64,000 bases of DNA from Platycnemis pennipes (taxonomy: Eukaryota > Arthropoda > Insecta > Odonata > Platycnemididae), in NCBI GenBank assembly GCA_933228895.1, contig OW121857.1, positions 76,007,672-76,071,671 on the forward strand, written 5' to 3'. Positions 35,396 through 46,647 of this stretch are shown piece by piece; position 1 is the first letter of the stretch, and every line of letters begins with the position of its first letter. The position numbers and the translations under genes were made by a program. Below the pieces are notes generated by a model. The model was given only the letters and a program-made list of their open reading frames with translations. It searched no databases and was not told the origin of the DNA.

Positions 35396-36170
35396 AATAC
35401 TTCAAAATCAAATCTAGCAGCTAATAATTATCACAGAATTCAGTAATAGTATTTAAATCATTCAAAATGTTTCACTTATGCATACATATGTAAGTAATAT
35501 TCCATATTCAGTAATTATCTTATCTGACAAGAATTATGTGAATTAAGCAATTTAAAACAATTTTTTATATTTTTAAAAAGCTTATTCCGCCAAATGAGGA
35601 CAACGGGCTTTGCACCGGTCAGCGAAGCGGTTGCTGCCATTTATTGAGACTTCATTAGTTAAAATCACTGAGAAATAACCAGATCCTTCGACTAATCCGT
35701 CATCAACGTTTGATTTTCATCAAATTGGTACTCTTCCAATCTCGCATTGCCTCATATACTATGTTTACTCGTCCCCATACTTTCATTCTTATGATATACT
35801 TAGTCTTTGTGATTCATTTGTGATAAACTTATTCTTAAGAAATCTTATTCTTACTTGATCGATTCCACAGCAGCTAGAAATCACTAGTATGCACCAATCT
35901 CTTTATAATTCTCCAATCCCCTTCTGTATTGCTCACGCCAACCTCGTTATTATTATTCTATTTGATCGTTTAAAATATTGAAATTATTAAAATTAATGGA
36001 CATTACACCTTTGAGAGAGAGAGAGGCTAGTGGTATGCAAATTAGCCTTTAAAAAATGTTTCATATGGCTCTATTTACATGGCGGGTGAGAAAAAAAACG
36101 TGGCTGACTGTACCTAAACCCCCAAACCAAGGTTGAGTTCTGTAAAAAGGATTATGAAGAGTTATTACGA
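35396..36170. other. no gene recognised
   Basis: AT-rich sequence; nothing recognised apart from a short GAGAGAGAGA run at about 36015. Confidence 0.4.
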
Positions 36171-36840
36171 CGAAGCAGGAGGGCGAAAAGTCAAGAAGTA
36201 AACAGATAAGAGGGAAGCGGTGATACAAGGAAGGACAAAGGGTACAGGATGATGGCAGATTCTCTCAGGAAGAAAGGGGTCGGTAATGTATGAATTTGAT
36301 TCATAGGATTAATGCAAGAGGGGCTAGCGTCAGGAAAAGAGATTAAATGGACCTCGCTAGTGGCATATAAGGGAAGGATCAGCAATCGGATGAAGAAAAG
36401 TGATAGGTTGAATTTAGCATAAGAGAAGAAAATTTAATTTTCAGGAAAGACACTAGCAACGGGGTTGAAGACGTGGGTAGGGGAATCAGAGGGTTGGATA
36501 TTCACGGGGTGGTAGCACAAAGGAGGGGAAAGAGAGAGCCAAGAAAAAGGGTCAGGGACGTGTAAGTCGGCAGGGGGATGGGAGTAGTCTTGAGTCGGGG
36601 AAAGGGGAATGAGAAATGGATAATGTAATAGAAGTGAAAAGAGCAAGCTGTGAAAAATGAATGGTGTAGCGAAGCAATTGAGACGGCAAGAAGTCTAACG
36701 CGCTCGCATAACGGAGACAAGTCCCAGGGCGGAAATATATGCGAAGAAAGACGGAGAAAAGGCCAAAAATGGAACGAGAAGGATTGCATGAACACTCAAA
36801 TTGGGCAAAGAATACCCTGCGAAGAGCAGTATGGATAATT
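36170..36840. repeat. purine-rich plus-strand block
   Basis: Strong A/G bias. The minus frames at 36191-36385, 36434-36646 and 36502-36795 are Pro/Ser/Leu/Phe-rich and overlap in different phases, which indicates skew rather than coding. Confidence 0.5.
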
Positions 36841-39800
36841 TGTTAGCAAATGAAGGCGGAGAGACGATTTTGCAGTTAATCTACTTGAGACAGAAGCAAA
36901 GAAAAGGAATACATTCTAAATTAATTGACCAAAAAACAATAAAATTTGGTAAAATATATTTGACGTTATAGCAATTAACACATATTTATGTGAAGGAATC
37001 TATGATTAATTAAAGCGACTTCTAAAATCCAATTAACAAACTATAAAGAAAGAGTAAAGAACCCGACTAAAAATTGTTGTGCGACGTCAAATTCATAACA
37101 ACACACTATAAAATTGAAGATAAATCAGATTATCAAATGTGTGCAATAAAGAATGGGACAGTCAGAGATGAATGGTTATTGATGCATCTTTAAATAGGAA
37201 ATCAAAATAGTGAGAAAAGTCAGTTATGACAAAAACTTGAGGAGAAGTAGAACAACGTATTGCAGGATTCGAAATCCCCAATAGTCGATAAAGCCTTCAG
37301 AAGGTACACCTCTCACGGATGGCGCTACCTTATTCAAAGAGTAAGCTTATCTATACCTTTGTAGTACATACATGGAGTACTACTTTTTGCATGCCACCTT
37401 AGTAGCTGGTAATTAATTATTCCATGTGTACAAAACTAAATCTTTGTAATTTTTCATAAATGCCTAATGATAGTTCACCTCCTTCCACACATGCCATAAA
37501 TAGTAGTGTTCAATTCAATTCTAAAACAATATTCCCTGCTTCTAATTAATTTCTACAAGTAACTTTCCTACCACATTTGCCATACTAAACATGTGATTTT
37601 TTCCCTCCACTAAAATTACCTCCAATTTCCTTCTTGGTAAATTAATCGACTTTTCCTGGACAATTTCACAATAAGGTCACGAGCAGGTCATAAAATGAAT
37701 TAGAGGAGATTTTTTACTCTAATTTAACTTTCACTTCCCTTTTTGACTGCATGACCCTCGTAAAAACTGGAAGTTCCCTAAATAAATAGTTTATAATGAA
37801 TTCCAAGAAACTGAAAAAATATGGGTCCGATATTAAGAATAAAACTAACAGTTTTTTAGCCGTTCAATTATTACTGACATTGAGCGGCCAACCGAACAAC
37901 TTTAAACGCTGAAAATTAAGTTATTAATAAACGCACATAAACTTTTACAACGCCCCTTAAGTAGAATCTGGAAGGGGATACCACTCTTTTTGCAACTGAA
38001 AAGCATTTGAACAGGCCGTATGTATCTACGATTTTACTTTAATTTAAAACATTGTTTGTAGCAGACGTATTTTAAACCCCTTGGAAAGAAAAGATTGATT
38101 TTTTTAAACGTACTTAAGTGATGAAAGCTTATGATACACGGTTGGATGTGGGATTTAATAATATTTCTCTAACAGGGACATGGAAAAAGAAAGTAGACTT
38201 GGATTGTTGAGTGCTCCAAAGCTGTCGCGGTCAGCAAGAAGGATCATACGATGAGAGAAAGAAAAGTATATTAGAAACAAATATGAAGTGACAAGATGAA
38301 GTCAAGGGATGACTCACCATATTTGAAGAGATCACTCCTACTCATCCCTTCACCTTAGTCGTTTTAATAACGTCCATTCGCCTCAAACTTCTTTGCATAA
38401 ATCTTTGGTCAAATAACACGCTGCATCGTACTTATCATATAGTATTCTAAAGCCACCTCATAAAAATTATAAAAATCTTACCAAAACGGTCGTTAGCTTG
38501 CTCCAAATAAATTATTATTTTAATTCCTTCGATTAAATCCACAAATTATGGCTCAAAAAATGGCTCAATGAAAAAATGTTCATTAATGCGAGGGATCGAA
38601 ATGTTTCTGACGTACAACATTTGTTCTTACTAGCCCGAGCTACATTTTAAAATCTGGGCTTTAAACTTAAAAGTGACATTCAGTAACAAATCGAGGAGTC
38701 GCTCCCATCTAAAATCAGAGTAATGATGCGTGGACGAGAATTCCATGACGGATACAAAGACATGACGTCGCACATTTGAATTTACAATTCTGAAAACAGC
38801 CCGAAGAGATATATCCATTCAAAATATTTCCAACGTAAATTCGAATCTCTTCATCCCCAAGTTAAAACTCCTTCATAACAAAAACATGAGATACAGGAAA
38901 AGAGACTGAACCTTGATGGAGATTGATTGCTCTTGATTGTACACCAAAATGCGGAGTCCAACCATTCACGGGGTTTTTATTCCAAAGAAAGGATAGAAAT
39001 GTGTCGGAAAGGATTCCAGCATTAAGGAAACTCATCTCATGAGCTTCGCCGTATGCTAAGAGGCGATCAAGATAAGGAAACGGGGAGTTGAATGCGGGGG
39101 GAAACAAGAAAAAAGCAGATAAAAGACAAGGAGAGGCAGCATCCGGAAACACAAAAAGAGAATAGGGGACGAAGACAGATAGAGGAGGGTGGAGATAGGG
39201 TAGTGGAAATGTATTAAGGCTAGTGACAGATATCTGAGTTTACATGAACATACATAGAGAGAAAACGAAGAGAAATAGAAGCAAAGAGATGTTTGGGGAA
39301 GAGCCTGTTTGAAACCAAGGGAAGCTTAGCTTCAAAAGAAGCCATGAAATTAATCTATCTATAATAATTTTTAAAGCCTTTATTTAGGAACTGATTTAAT
39401 TTGTAGGTATCACATACAGCTTTATTCATCAGAGTACCTTCCGAAATATGCGTGGACTAGTTTCTTTATTTCCTGTTTTCATAAAGCCTTAGTAGAAGCC
39501 GAGAAAGAAAGTTGGTAACTAATCTTACCCATTGATGGAAACTTTAACATACCCTTCTTATAGCGCAATAAAAACCAGGAGAGAAAATCAGTTAATCTTT
39601 TTTGCCCTAACGCGAACTTACCTATCGATCGGATTCATTCTCAGCAATGTCTACGGTAGTCTCCATTGGGAATATTGACAAAATCTTGGTGTACCATACC
39701 TACTATTTAAGTTCTTTAACTAGTGACAGTTCCAGTTTTGCATAAATATTATTGTTTATTTAATTAGTTCGAGGAAAACACATATTAACCATTTGGGAAA

Positions 39801-40650
39801 AGCGTAAAGCAACGTTAAATGCTAAATGGCTTTAAAAGCAGGTAGATGGGACGCAGGTTTTAATAACAAATAAAGCCCATTTGCTGGATAGAAGGTTTTC
39901 ATTACACGGCAGTTTTGGACTCACTGTCTATACACAAAGCTTACAGGCATACCTCGACAGTACTAATATTTGCAAAACAAGAGGGACATAAGTATCATGG
40001 AACAAAACGAATTAATGTAACACACCAGAGAAAACACACCAATCACTTGTAGTTAAGATTCAGTATATGTTGTAGGAAAAGTCACAGTAAATCAAGGGTA
40101 TTTAAGCACAGAAGGTGTCGTTCTATCGTCATATCACCATGGCTTCAACTTGACTTAATTTTAAGAATAAAAAAAAAACGAAGAAAACCCAAGAAAATTT
40201 ACACTAATACCATAGCCGGAAAATGGATCTTGAGAATATTCATTACCGTTTATGATAATAAACCTACTACTAATGTCCACAATACATTTGGTTGCAATAG
40301 TTGGCTTGGATATGAGAAATAACCATACGATATGGTTTCATAAATAAAGAATAAAGGTATGTTAACTTTCGATCATTAATGAATAGGATTCAGGAAGGAT
40401 CGATTGAGCTAGTTTTATGCACTTTACAATCGACTTTAGAACAACAATGCAATGAGGACAATTCTACTAATGAATTGGTATTATCATGGAATGGAATATT
40501 ACAGTCTTTTTTCTCTTCATATTCTAACTCATTTACATGAATTACGCTGACCATAGTGGCTGTAATGTAGGTTAGCCAAGGATCAAAGGTTGAATTCCCG
40601 AAGAGTGTATGATAAATTTGTCTAAGGATAAAGTTTGCTAAAAATATTTG
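36841..40650. other. no gene recognised
   Basis: AT-rich sequence. The 96-codon minus frame at 38862-39152 starts at GTG and lacks a recognisable domain. No repeat end, RNA gene or terminal-repeat pair was seen. Confidence 0.4.
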
Positions 40651-40991
40651 ATATAATCTTTATTGGTAAGCTAATTTCTAGACCTCTTTTTTATATATAG
40701 ATGGTTTTCTCAGTAGTTTAGGTCCTTGAGAAAATGAAAAATTTTAACTATTTGGCCGACGTTTCGGAAAATATATTTTTTCCTTCTTCTGGGCTTTAAG
40801 TTCTTTTGGGGTGAATTTGTTTACTAAAAAATTCACCTTTTAAGTTTAAGTAAACAAATTCACCTCAAAAAAGCTTAAAGCCCTGAAGAAGGAAAAAATA
40901 TATTTTCCGAAACGTCGGCCAAATAGTTAAAAATTTTCATTTTCTCAGGGACCGAAACTCCTGAAAAAAACCATCTATATATAATCTTTAT
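40651..40991. mobile_element. inverted-repeat element with paired hammerhead-like cores and 13-bp TSD
   Basis: Arms of about 134 bp (40692-40825 and 40849-40984) are near-perfect reverse complements around a short spacer. The right arm carries CTGAAGA, a GGAAAA...TTTTCC hairpin and GAAAC (40892-40917), a full CUGANGA/stem II/GAAAC core. The left arm carries the same on the minus strand with CAGAAGA, one base changed. GTCGGCC follows each. A 13-bp direct repeat ATATAATCTTTAT brackets the unit at 40651-40663 and 40979-40991. This leaves an unpaired extension at 40664-40691; the right copy overlaps the arm end by a few bases. There is no coding capacity. This is the best-preserved member of the family. 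Confidence 0.75.
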
Positions 40992-42160
40992 ATTGTAATA
41001 TTTTACATCCTTGTCCTAAGTATGGAATTAATTGCGCAACCATACTGATCAATCATCAACGGCCAAAAATTACTAAATTATCACACCAAGATTGTTGAAT
41101 AGCCATTTAACTAGGAAATAAATCCTAGCAGCACAAATAGCCTTGCAATCTGTAGTCCGGGGAAAGCGTATCGGCCAAGCATCTTATTTGATGCAGGCAT
41201 TTGTACACAAAGAATATTTGGTAACCTATAAAAAAAACAGGTATAGAGCCTGCGAAAAACTGTTCTTGGAGCTCAAATATTCTTTACCATTAACATTGAG
41301 CAACCTAGGCATTAAGGATTAACAGCGTAGCTTATATAAAGCAATCGGTAAGTAAGTAATGTTTAATCGGAGAAACACCCAGGCCGCGGCATAACTCCTT
41401 GATTAAAAGAATCTTGTACGACACTAAACCATTTTTTCTCCCGAAGCTAAAGAATTATTAATTTGTTAAAAACTCAAAAATGAATACCAGAATACAAGTA
41501 CCAATATTTGTAATTCTTGTATACCATGAAATAGTTTAAGTCACGGGAAAAAAATGCATGAAACCCCTTTTCACGATGGATTCACACTGATCTTTCAGAT
41601 TTACTACGGACAAGCAGCATACATACCGCGAACAAGATATTGAGGTGCATTTCAATAAGAGATATGGAGTAAGGCCATTTTTGACTTCCCAGCAACAACT
41701 AACATATGGAAACCAGAAATGATTCTCGATATAAATTGAAGGGATAGTCTTGAAATACTAGCATAAGAGTTAATTTTAAAGATGCCCACAGTGAAATTCA
41801 AAGCAAACGAGAAATGTGAGTATTTACTCAGCCGACGAATTATGCACACCGTTTGGATCCATTGGACTCCGTCAGTCTTATCCATTTCTTCCTCCTAGGC
41901 TCACTTAGGCAGCACACGCTGCGAGACTCACCTGAACCAAAAATGGAAAGGCCAGTTAAGTCCTAGTCCCTATTCAAACTTTTTAAACATAGTCGAGGAA
42001 TAATTCGACCTCGGCGGAAGATCTCAGAGAAAGAGAGCTGGAATGGGAGAAATAGCATTCAGTGAGGCAAGACTAGGCCGAGACAGAAGTTTAGATAAGT
42101 TCAAGGGAAGAATTTTGTAGGAGAATGGATAGGAAAGAGGAGGTGAATGACGGTGGGTGA
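40992..42160. other. no gene recognised
   Basis: AT-rich sequence with no recognisable coding signature. The minus frames at 41652-41885 and 42024-42233 have no known domain. Confidence 0.4.
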
Positions 42161-42424
42161 GGCATAGGGCCATGTTCAGAATCCCCACAGTCTCTCTCTC
42201 TATATGTTTCTTATTACGTCTACGAAGTTTCAAGGTTTTTACTTCAGTACTTAATGGTATGCTATTCCATTTATAACCGCACTTTTTCTCGGAAACTATG
42301 CATCATTAGCCACGAGACTAAAACTGTCATGTACCTCTTTAAATTTCCAGAACGAATCAGATATTATCATTTCTCTAAAGTTAGCACCTTATTTTATATC
42401 GAATTTTATGTTTCCTGAAAAACG

Positions 42425-42535
42425 CGCGAGCCCAGAGCAGGACACTCCGCCGGCAACGCCGCGCAGCGTGCGTATAAATAAACGTAGATATAGACAGATG
42501 TAGATATACGTAGACAATAAACGTAGATATAATTC
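42425..42535 (+). repeat. GC-rich islet joined to a GTAGATATA simple repeat
   Basis: About 50 bp of CpG-rich sequence (ACGCGCGAGCCC...CGCCGCGCAGCGTGCG) is followed directly by TATAAATAAACGTAGATATA and further irregular GTAGATATA units. The tail resembles the GTAGAT microsatellite that ends the CR1-like LINEs, but the preceding hairpin is missing. Origin uncertain. Confidence 0.4.
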
Positions 42536-42967
42536 ACCTCTTATTAAAATTTTGTTTAAGCCAAACGCTTTGCTTGGCAGTTATTAGACGTTAAAGTGAG
42601 GCATGGCACCGTAGCGCTAAAAAAATGGGCCCCTTATTTACTCTAACGTAAGAAACAGGTCCAAAATTTGTTTTTAAAAATTATTCTAACAATTTATTCA
42701 GTTAACGACAATATTATCTAAATTAACATGTAAATAACGTGAAAATCCGGTGAACGGTATCGGAGTTATTTAGGTTTAAACTCGAGTCTATAACATTTTG
42801 GCGCGGACAGTGGAGTCAAATTGGAGCGCAGATTCACCCTGATAATGTAGTACTGCCACTCTGTATAGCTCTTCGGACCATATCGAGGAGAATATGTGGG
42901 TTCTTTTGTGCTCTTAATAGAGAGTTAAAGACGTAAGCAGTATAAATGAGACTGTAGTTGAGATTCT

Positions 42968-43122
42968 GGGCCATATTCAGAATCTTCACTCAGTTCTCAG
43001 CGTAAGCTGGGAAGTAATACCACCTTTACGGGTATAATCTATACACCAATTTGACTCGTTGCAAGGATTTTAGGACATGAGCAGTGGAAGCGTGACTGTA
43101 GTTGAGATTCTGATTATGGCCC
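42968..43122. mobile_element. small terminal-inverted-repeat element (MITE)
   Basis: GGGCCATATTCAGAATCT at the left end matches the reverse complement of the right end, GGGCCATAATCAGAATCT, giving an 18-bp terminal inverted repeat with one mismatch in a 155-bp unit. The sequence directly left (ACTGTAGTTGAGATTCT, 42951-42967) repeats the element's own right end (43095-43111), and another left-type end, GGGCCATGTTCAGAATC, lies at about 42167. So parts of at least two copies are present and the left junction is chimeric. No coding capacity; superfamily not assigned. Confidence 0.6.
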
Positions 43123-43680
43123 TTAGTCACGGGTTCTCTTCAAGACTTCGCTGCTAAATTATGCCACTGAATGAAATAAAAAAAAATTCTCAGATCTTTA
43201 CGCAATCTGCTTTTAATTCTCAATGCCAATGCTTCCCAACCTATGTATCGCAAAAGAATTAACCGTCAAGGCCCGGATGGGGCAAACCTGCAAGTCACTT
43301 CCAGTGTGTACGTGCGCCGAGGGTCAGTGGGTGAGTTTCACAAAACATGCACTACGGGCATGCACTAATGCCCGTATGTGTCCGTTTGCATATACTACCT
43401 ACCTAATGAAATTAATATCACGCAGGAAGCTAGCTAAAAATTACAATGTTCATCTAACTGGCAGGCTAGACAGCCGGATGATTAAATAAATGTTCGAAAA
43501 ACTAAATTACAGTTTCTTAGTTAAATATGGAAACTTAATTCTTGGGTAAGGTACCAGCCATATCTTATAAAATAATAAGGTTTTCTCCTCTTCTTACCTG
43601 TTCCATTACTTCCAGAATAACTTAAAACACGGTGATTGTGAGTCTCAGTTCTAGTAAATTCAAAGTTTTAAAAATGGGAC
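43123..43680. other. no gene recognised
   Basis: The 88-codon plus frame at 43223-43489 has an ATG and four cysteines in its first half, but no recognised domain or splice context. I do not call it. Confidence 0.35.
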
Positions 43681-43685
43681 ACACT

Positions 43686-43745
43686 AAATATATTGCTATA
43701 TATTTACAAAAAATATATTGCTATACATTTACAAAAAATATTTTT
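43686..43745. repeat. 25-bp tandem repeat, just over two units
   Basis: AATATATTGCTATATATTTACAAA is followed by a near-identical unit (CATTT in place of TATTT) and a partial third. AT-rich minisatellite. Confidence 0.75.
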
Positions 43746-43891
43746 GCATACGTACATGCACAGACGTCTAAATGTTTTAACATTATCAACTCATAAATGC
43801 TCTAAGAAATATAAGTTGATACTTTGATGTATTTGTTGTAATGATAGAGAATCAATAGCTACATTGTGTAGCATTACTTTGTAAAAACTAA

Positions 43892-44327
43892 CAGGGTTCA
43901 TACCAACTTTCCATTTTCAATTTCCCCGACTTTTCCCTGATTTCCATTCCAAATTTTTGAAATTTTCCTGACACTATGTCAATGGGAAAACAGTCGTATA
44001 TAGGGATTTTATGGAAAAATGTAGTAAGGTACATTGTGAAATAAAATTTACTTATTCCAGAAAAGTAACATATTCTGGTCAAATTTCAAAAACAAAACAA
44101 GGGACGAGCAGACTACGCAGCCAGATCCCAAGCCCGAGCGAGCCGCCAAGTCGGCACTACCCCGTGCCGACCAGCCGGGACGGCAACAAAATGCGCACCT
44201 AGCCGCACGAGCGCCGCAACGCTGCGTGCGTTCAACCACGATTTTCATCTTTTTGCTGTGCCTCTGGAGCATTTCCCTGACCATAATCTAATTTTCCCTG
44301 ACATTTCCCTAACCGGTATGAACCCTG
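43892..44327. mobile_element. 436-bp non-autonomous DNA transposon with CAGGGTTCATACC ends
   Basis: CAGGGTTCATACC at the left end is perfectly matched by GGTATGAACCCTG at the right end. ACTAA occurs directly outside both ends (43887-43891 and 44328-44332), a 5-bp apparent target-site duplication. Near each end TTTTCCCTGA-type strings recur in several copies, typical of subterminal transposase-binding repeats. The interior includes a CpG-rich patch at 44105-44225. The CAGGG start is hAT-like, but hAT elements usually make 8-bp duplications, so I leave the superfamily open. The small frames inside (43888-44284) are not a transposase. Confidence 0.8.
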
Positions 44328-44439
44328 ACTAACACTTAGGTATCATTTAAAGCTAGCATTCTAACTGTCCCTAAACTGCATATGTAATATTTTCCTCTGG
44401 GTGATAGCATCGTGCCTCTCCGTTGCATAGTTGCATGTA

Positions 44440-44612
44440 GTGTATGCACAGAGTGGTATTTAGTAGCAGTAGTAGTACCAGAGTAGTTGAATCCTTGCAT
44501 GGTGGCAAGTGTAAAGTTTTTTCCTGTGATTTAAATGCATGCCTAGTGGCGATTCACTCCCTGCCATACATCCTTGAGGTCGTTTGCAGCTTATTGTGTA
44601 GATGTAGATAAA
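44440..44612 (+). repeat. 3' end of a CR1/Jockey-type LINE
   Basis: A diverged LINE 3' end: TTCACTCCCTGCCATACATCC, GAGGTCGTTTGCAGC, then TGTGTAGATGTAGATA. Only the 3' UTR is recognisable. A longer copy in the same orientation begins about 40 bp downstream. Confidence 0.6.
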
Positions 44613-44649
44613 AAACTCATCAGCCCTGGCCTTCTAGCACTATGTGGGA

Positions 44650-45383
44650 AACTATTATAGCACTATAGGAGAAACACATCATGGAAATAACTAGTGTAGC
44701 AAACCGTAGATTAGGAGTCGTAAAAAGAATTCTGGGCAAATGAGATGAGAGAAAAAAGCTATTTTACATTTGTCAGGACTCATTTCCAATATGCCGCTAG
44801 TACATGGGGTCCGTACGAGGAAGGTATGACAAAAGAATTAGAGCGTGAGCAAAGGAGATCCGCTAGGATAATATTAAAGGCCTTTATGATAATTGTATAA
44901 GTGTTACGAGTTTAACAGAAGAACTAGGATGGGGATTACTATCAGAACGCAAGTTAAACTTTAGGTTAAAACTTTTAAGTAGATTCGAAACCGATTTTTT
45001 CAGGGATGATGTTAGTTATATATTAAGAACCCCTGCGTATTATGCTAGGTTTGATCAGATTAACAAGGTTAGAGAGATAGACTGTCAAACCGATAGATTT
45101 AAAATGTCATTTTCCCGCGTACCATATGAGAGCACAATAGGCAGCGTAGCAAAGGGATAGGTAGGTGAAATATTGTTAGAGCAGTCTGTAGTGCATAATG
45201 CATGATTTAACAACCAAAAATCCTTTTCTTATTATGTAGATACTAACCATCTAGCTGCTTGTGACCCTATTATCCAGTATGTCTTCATTAACTATCCTAG
45301 TAGCATGTCAATAGTGTATGCTTGGTCATCTTCACCCCCTGCCACACACCCTCGTGGAGGCTCGCGGGGTAGACGTAGATGTG
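44650..45383 (+). mobile_element. CR1/Jockey-type LINE, 3' fragment
   Basis: Translation with frame corrections gives SVANRRLGVVKRILGK, then SLTEELGWGLLSERKLNFRL, DDVSYILRTPAYYARFDQIN and KVREIDCQTDRFKMSF, the C-terminal part of the same LINE protein as at 18385. Stops and frame shifts occur near 44740 and 44900. The 3' UTR continues from ATTGTTAGAGCAGTCTGTAG to the terminal CCCTGCCACACACCCTCGTG hairpin and GTAGACGTAGATGTG. It serves as the window's reference for the pre-insertion sequence of the nested copy at 55325. Confidence 0.85.
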
Positions 45384-46295
45384 GGTTATATATCTTTGTC
45401 ACACCGAAATCAATAACTTAGCGAAGATTTGTGTTTCAATTCTCGATAAGGACTATATAGGATGTGTGCAAATATGTTGGGTGACCTAATATAAGCGTAT
45501 TTTACGCCGTCAGTGATAATCAGATGGCATGTTGTAGGATAAAGAGTATGGACGCAAGTATGATAGAAATTCGATGTCGGCATTAACTTGCTATTTGAGG
45601 GGTAAAATGACCAAAATTTATCACTTTATAGCTACCTATTCACAATTGAGCATGTATCGCTTACTTCATCGTAATAAAATGGGACCCATTATAATAAAAA
45701 GCCATCTTTCAAAATTCATACCCGGGTTTCGCGATGGGAAGTAACCTTACCAATTCCATGCTAAGGAAACATAAATATCTTATTACTAGCAGAATCCGGC
45801 AGACTTTGTCCTGCCTGTGTATATTTATTTCATCTTTATACAGAGTCAACGAAAACGTTGTTCGTGATTTCATTTGCCAATTACTCGAGAAATAATTATT
45901 ATCGAGGCATCGATATGAAATGATTGCGTGATTGAGCAGCACCTGTCCGAGATTTGATGTCAGTGTTGATGTCGAATTCACTTCAACATGTCAGCCAGCA
46001 TCTTTACAGAAAATTCAACTAATGTAGGTCTATCCGTTGGTTTGATTTCATGCCTCAGTTGAATATTGTAAGCATGTAATTTAAGACTTCATATATAATA
46101 TTGAATAGTTATTTTAGCAAAGCCAAGTTCCAAACTGCGTCGAGAAATGGACATCTTAGGACTTCGTATACATGACTTTCTCAATCGCTCAACATTCTTC
46201 CATTCTTCGTAAACATTGTTCAACTCTTCCGACGCGACGTGGGTGGATTCTATATAAATCTAGTGAAATTGCCAGGCTTCGATAGCAGTAGTAGT
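45384..46295. other. no gene recognised
   Basis: AT-rich sequence; the 90-codon minus frame at 45709-45981 has no recognised domain. Confidence 0.4.
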
Positions 46296-46490
46296 ATTTT
46301 AAAGCCGGCGACCGACAACTAGGGTCATTTGCGCCAAGGGAAACTGTACAGAGAAGGATTGAGGGACACCTGGCATCGACATTAGCCTACTCTTGCGAAC
46401 GGCGCCAAGAGGTCCACAGTTAAACCTCTCATCCGACAGACGGTGTATTGTACTTGAAATGCCCCCAGCTTCGCTCGAGGTCATTTCAAA
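46296..46490 (+). repeat. short interspersed repeat (repeat A), intact copy
   Basis: A unit of about 180 bp (46304-46482) contains CGACCGACAACTAGGGTCAT, GGCGCCAAGAGGTCCACAG and CATCCGACAGACGG. The same blocks in the same order occur at 55827-58172 and 58510-58880. ATTTTAAA and ATTTCAAA on either side may be an 8-bp duplication with one change. No coding or tRNA-like features were recognised, and I cannot assign it to a family. Confidence 0.55.
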
Positions 46491-46647
46491 ATATATACAC
46501 TTGACGTGGATAGTTACTCAATCAGCATAATAATAACAGTTAGGTATGCATATTTATTGATCATGGGTATATGTTTAAATTGAAGTTTTTCTTCATTGTC
46601 AATGCCCTTTTTTTAAATTTCCCATTGCAAATTGATATTTATTATTA

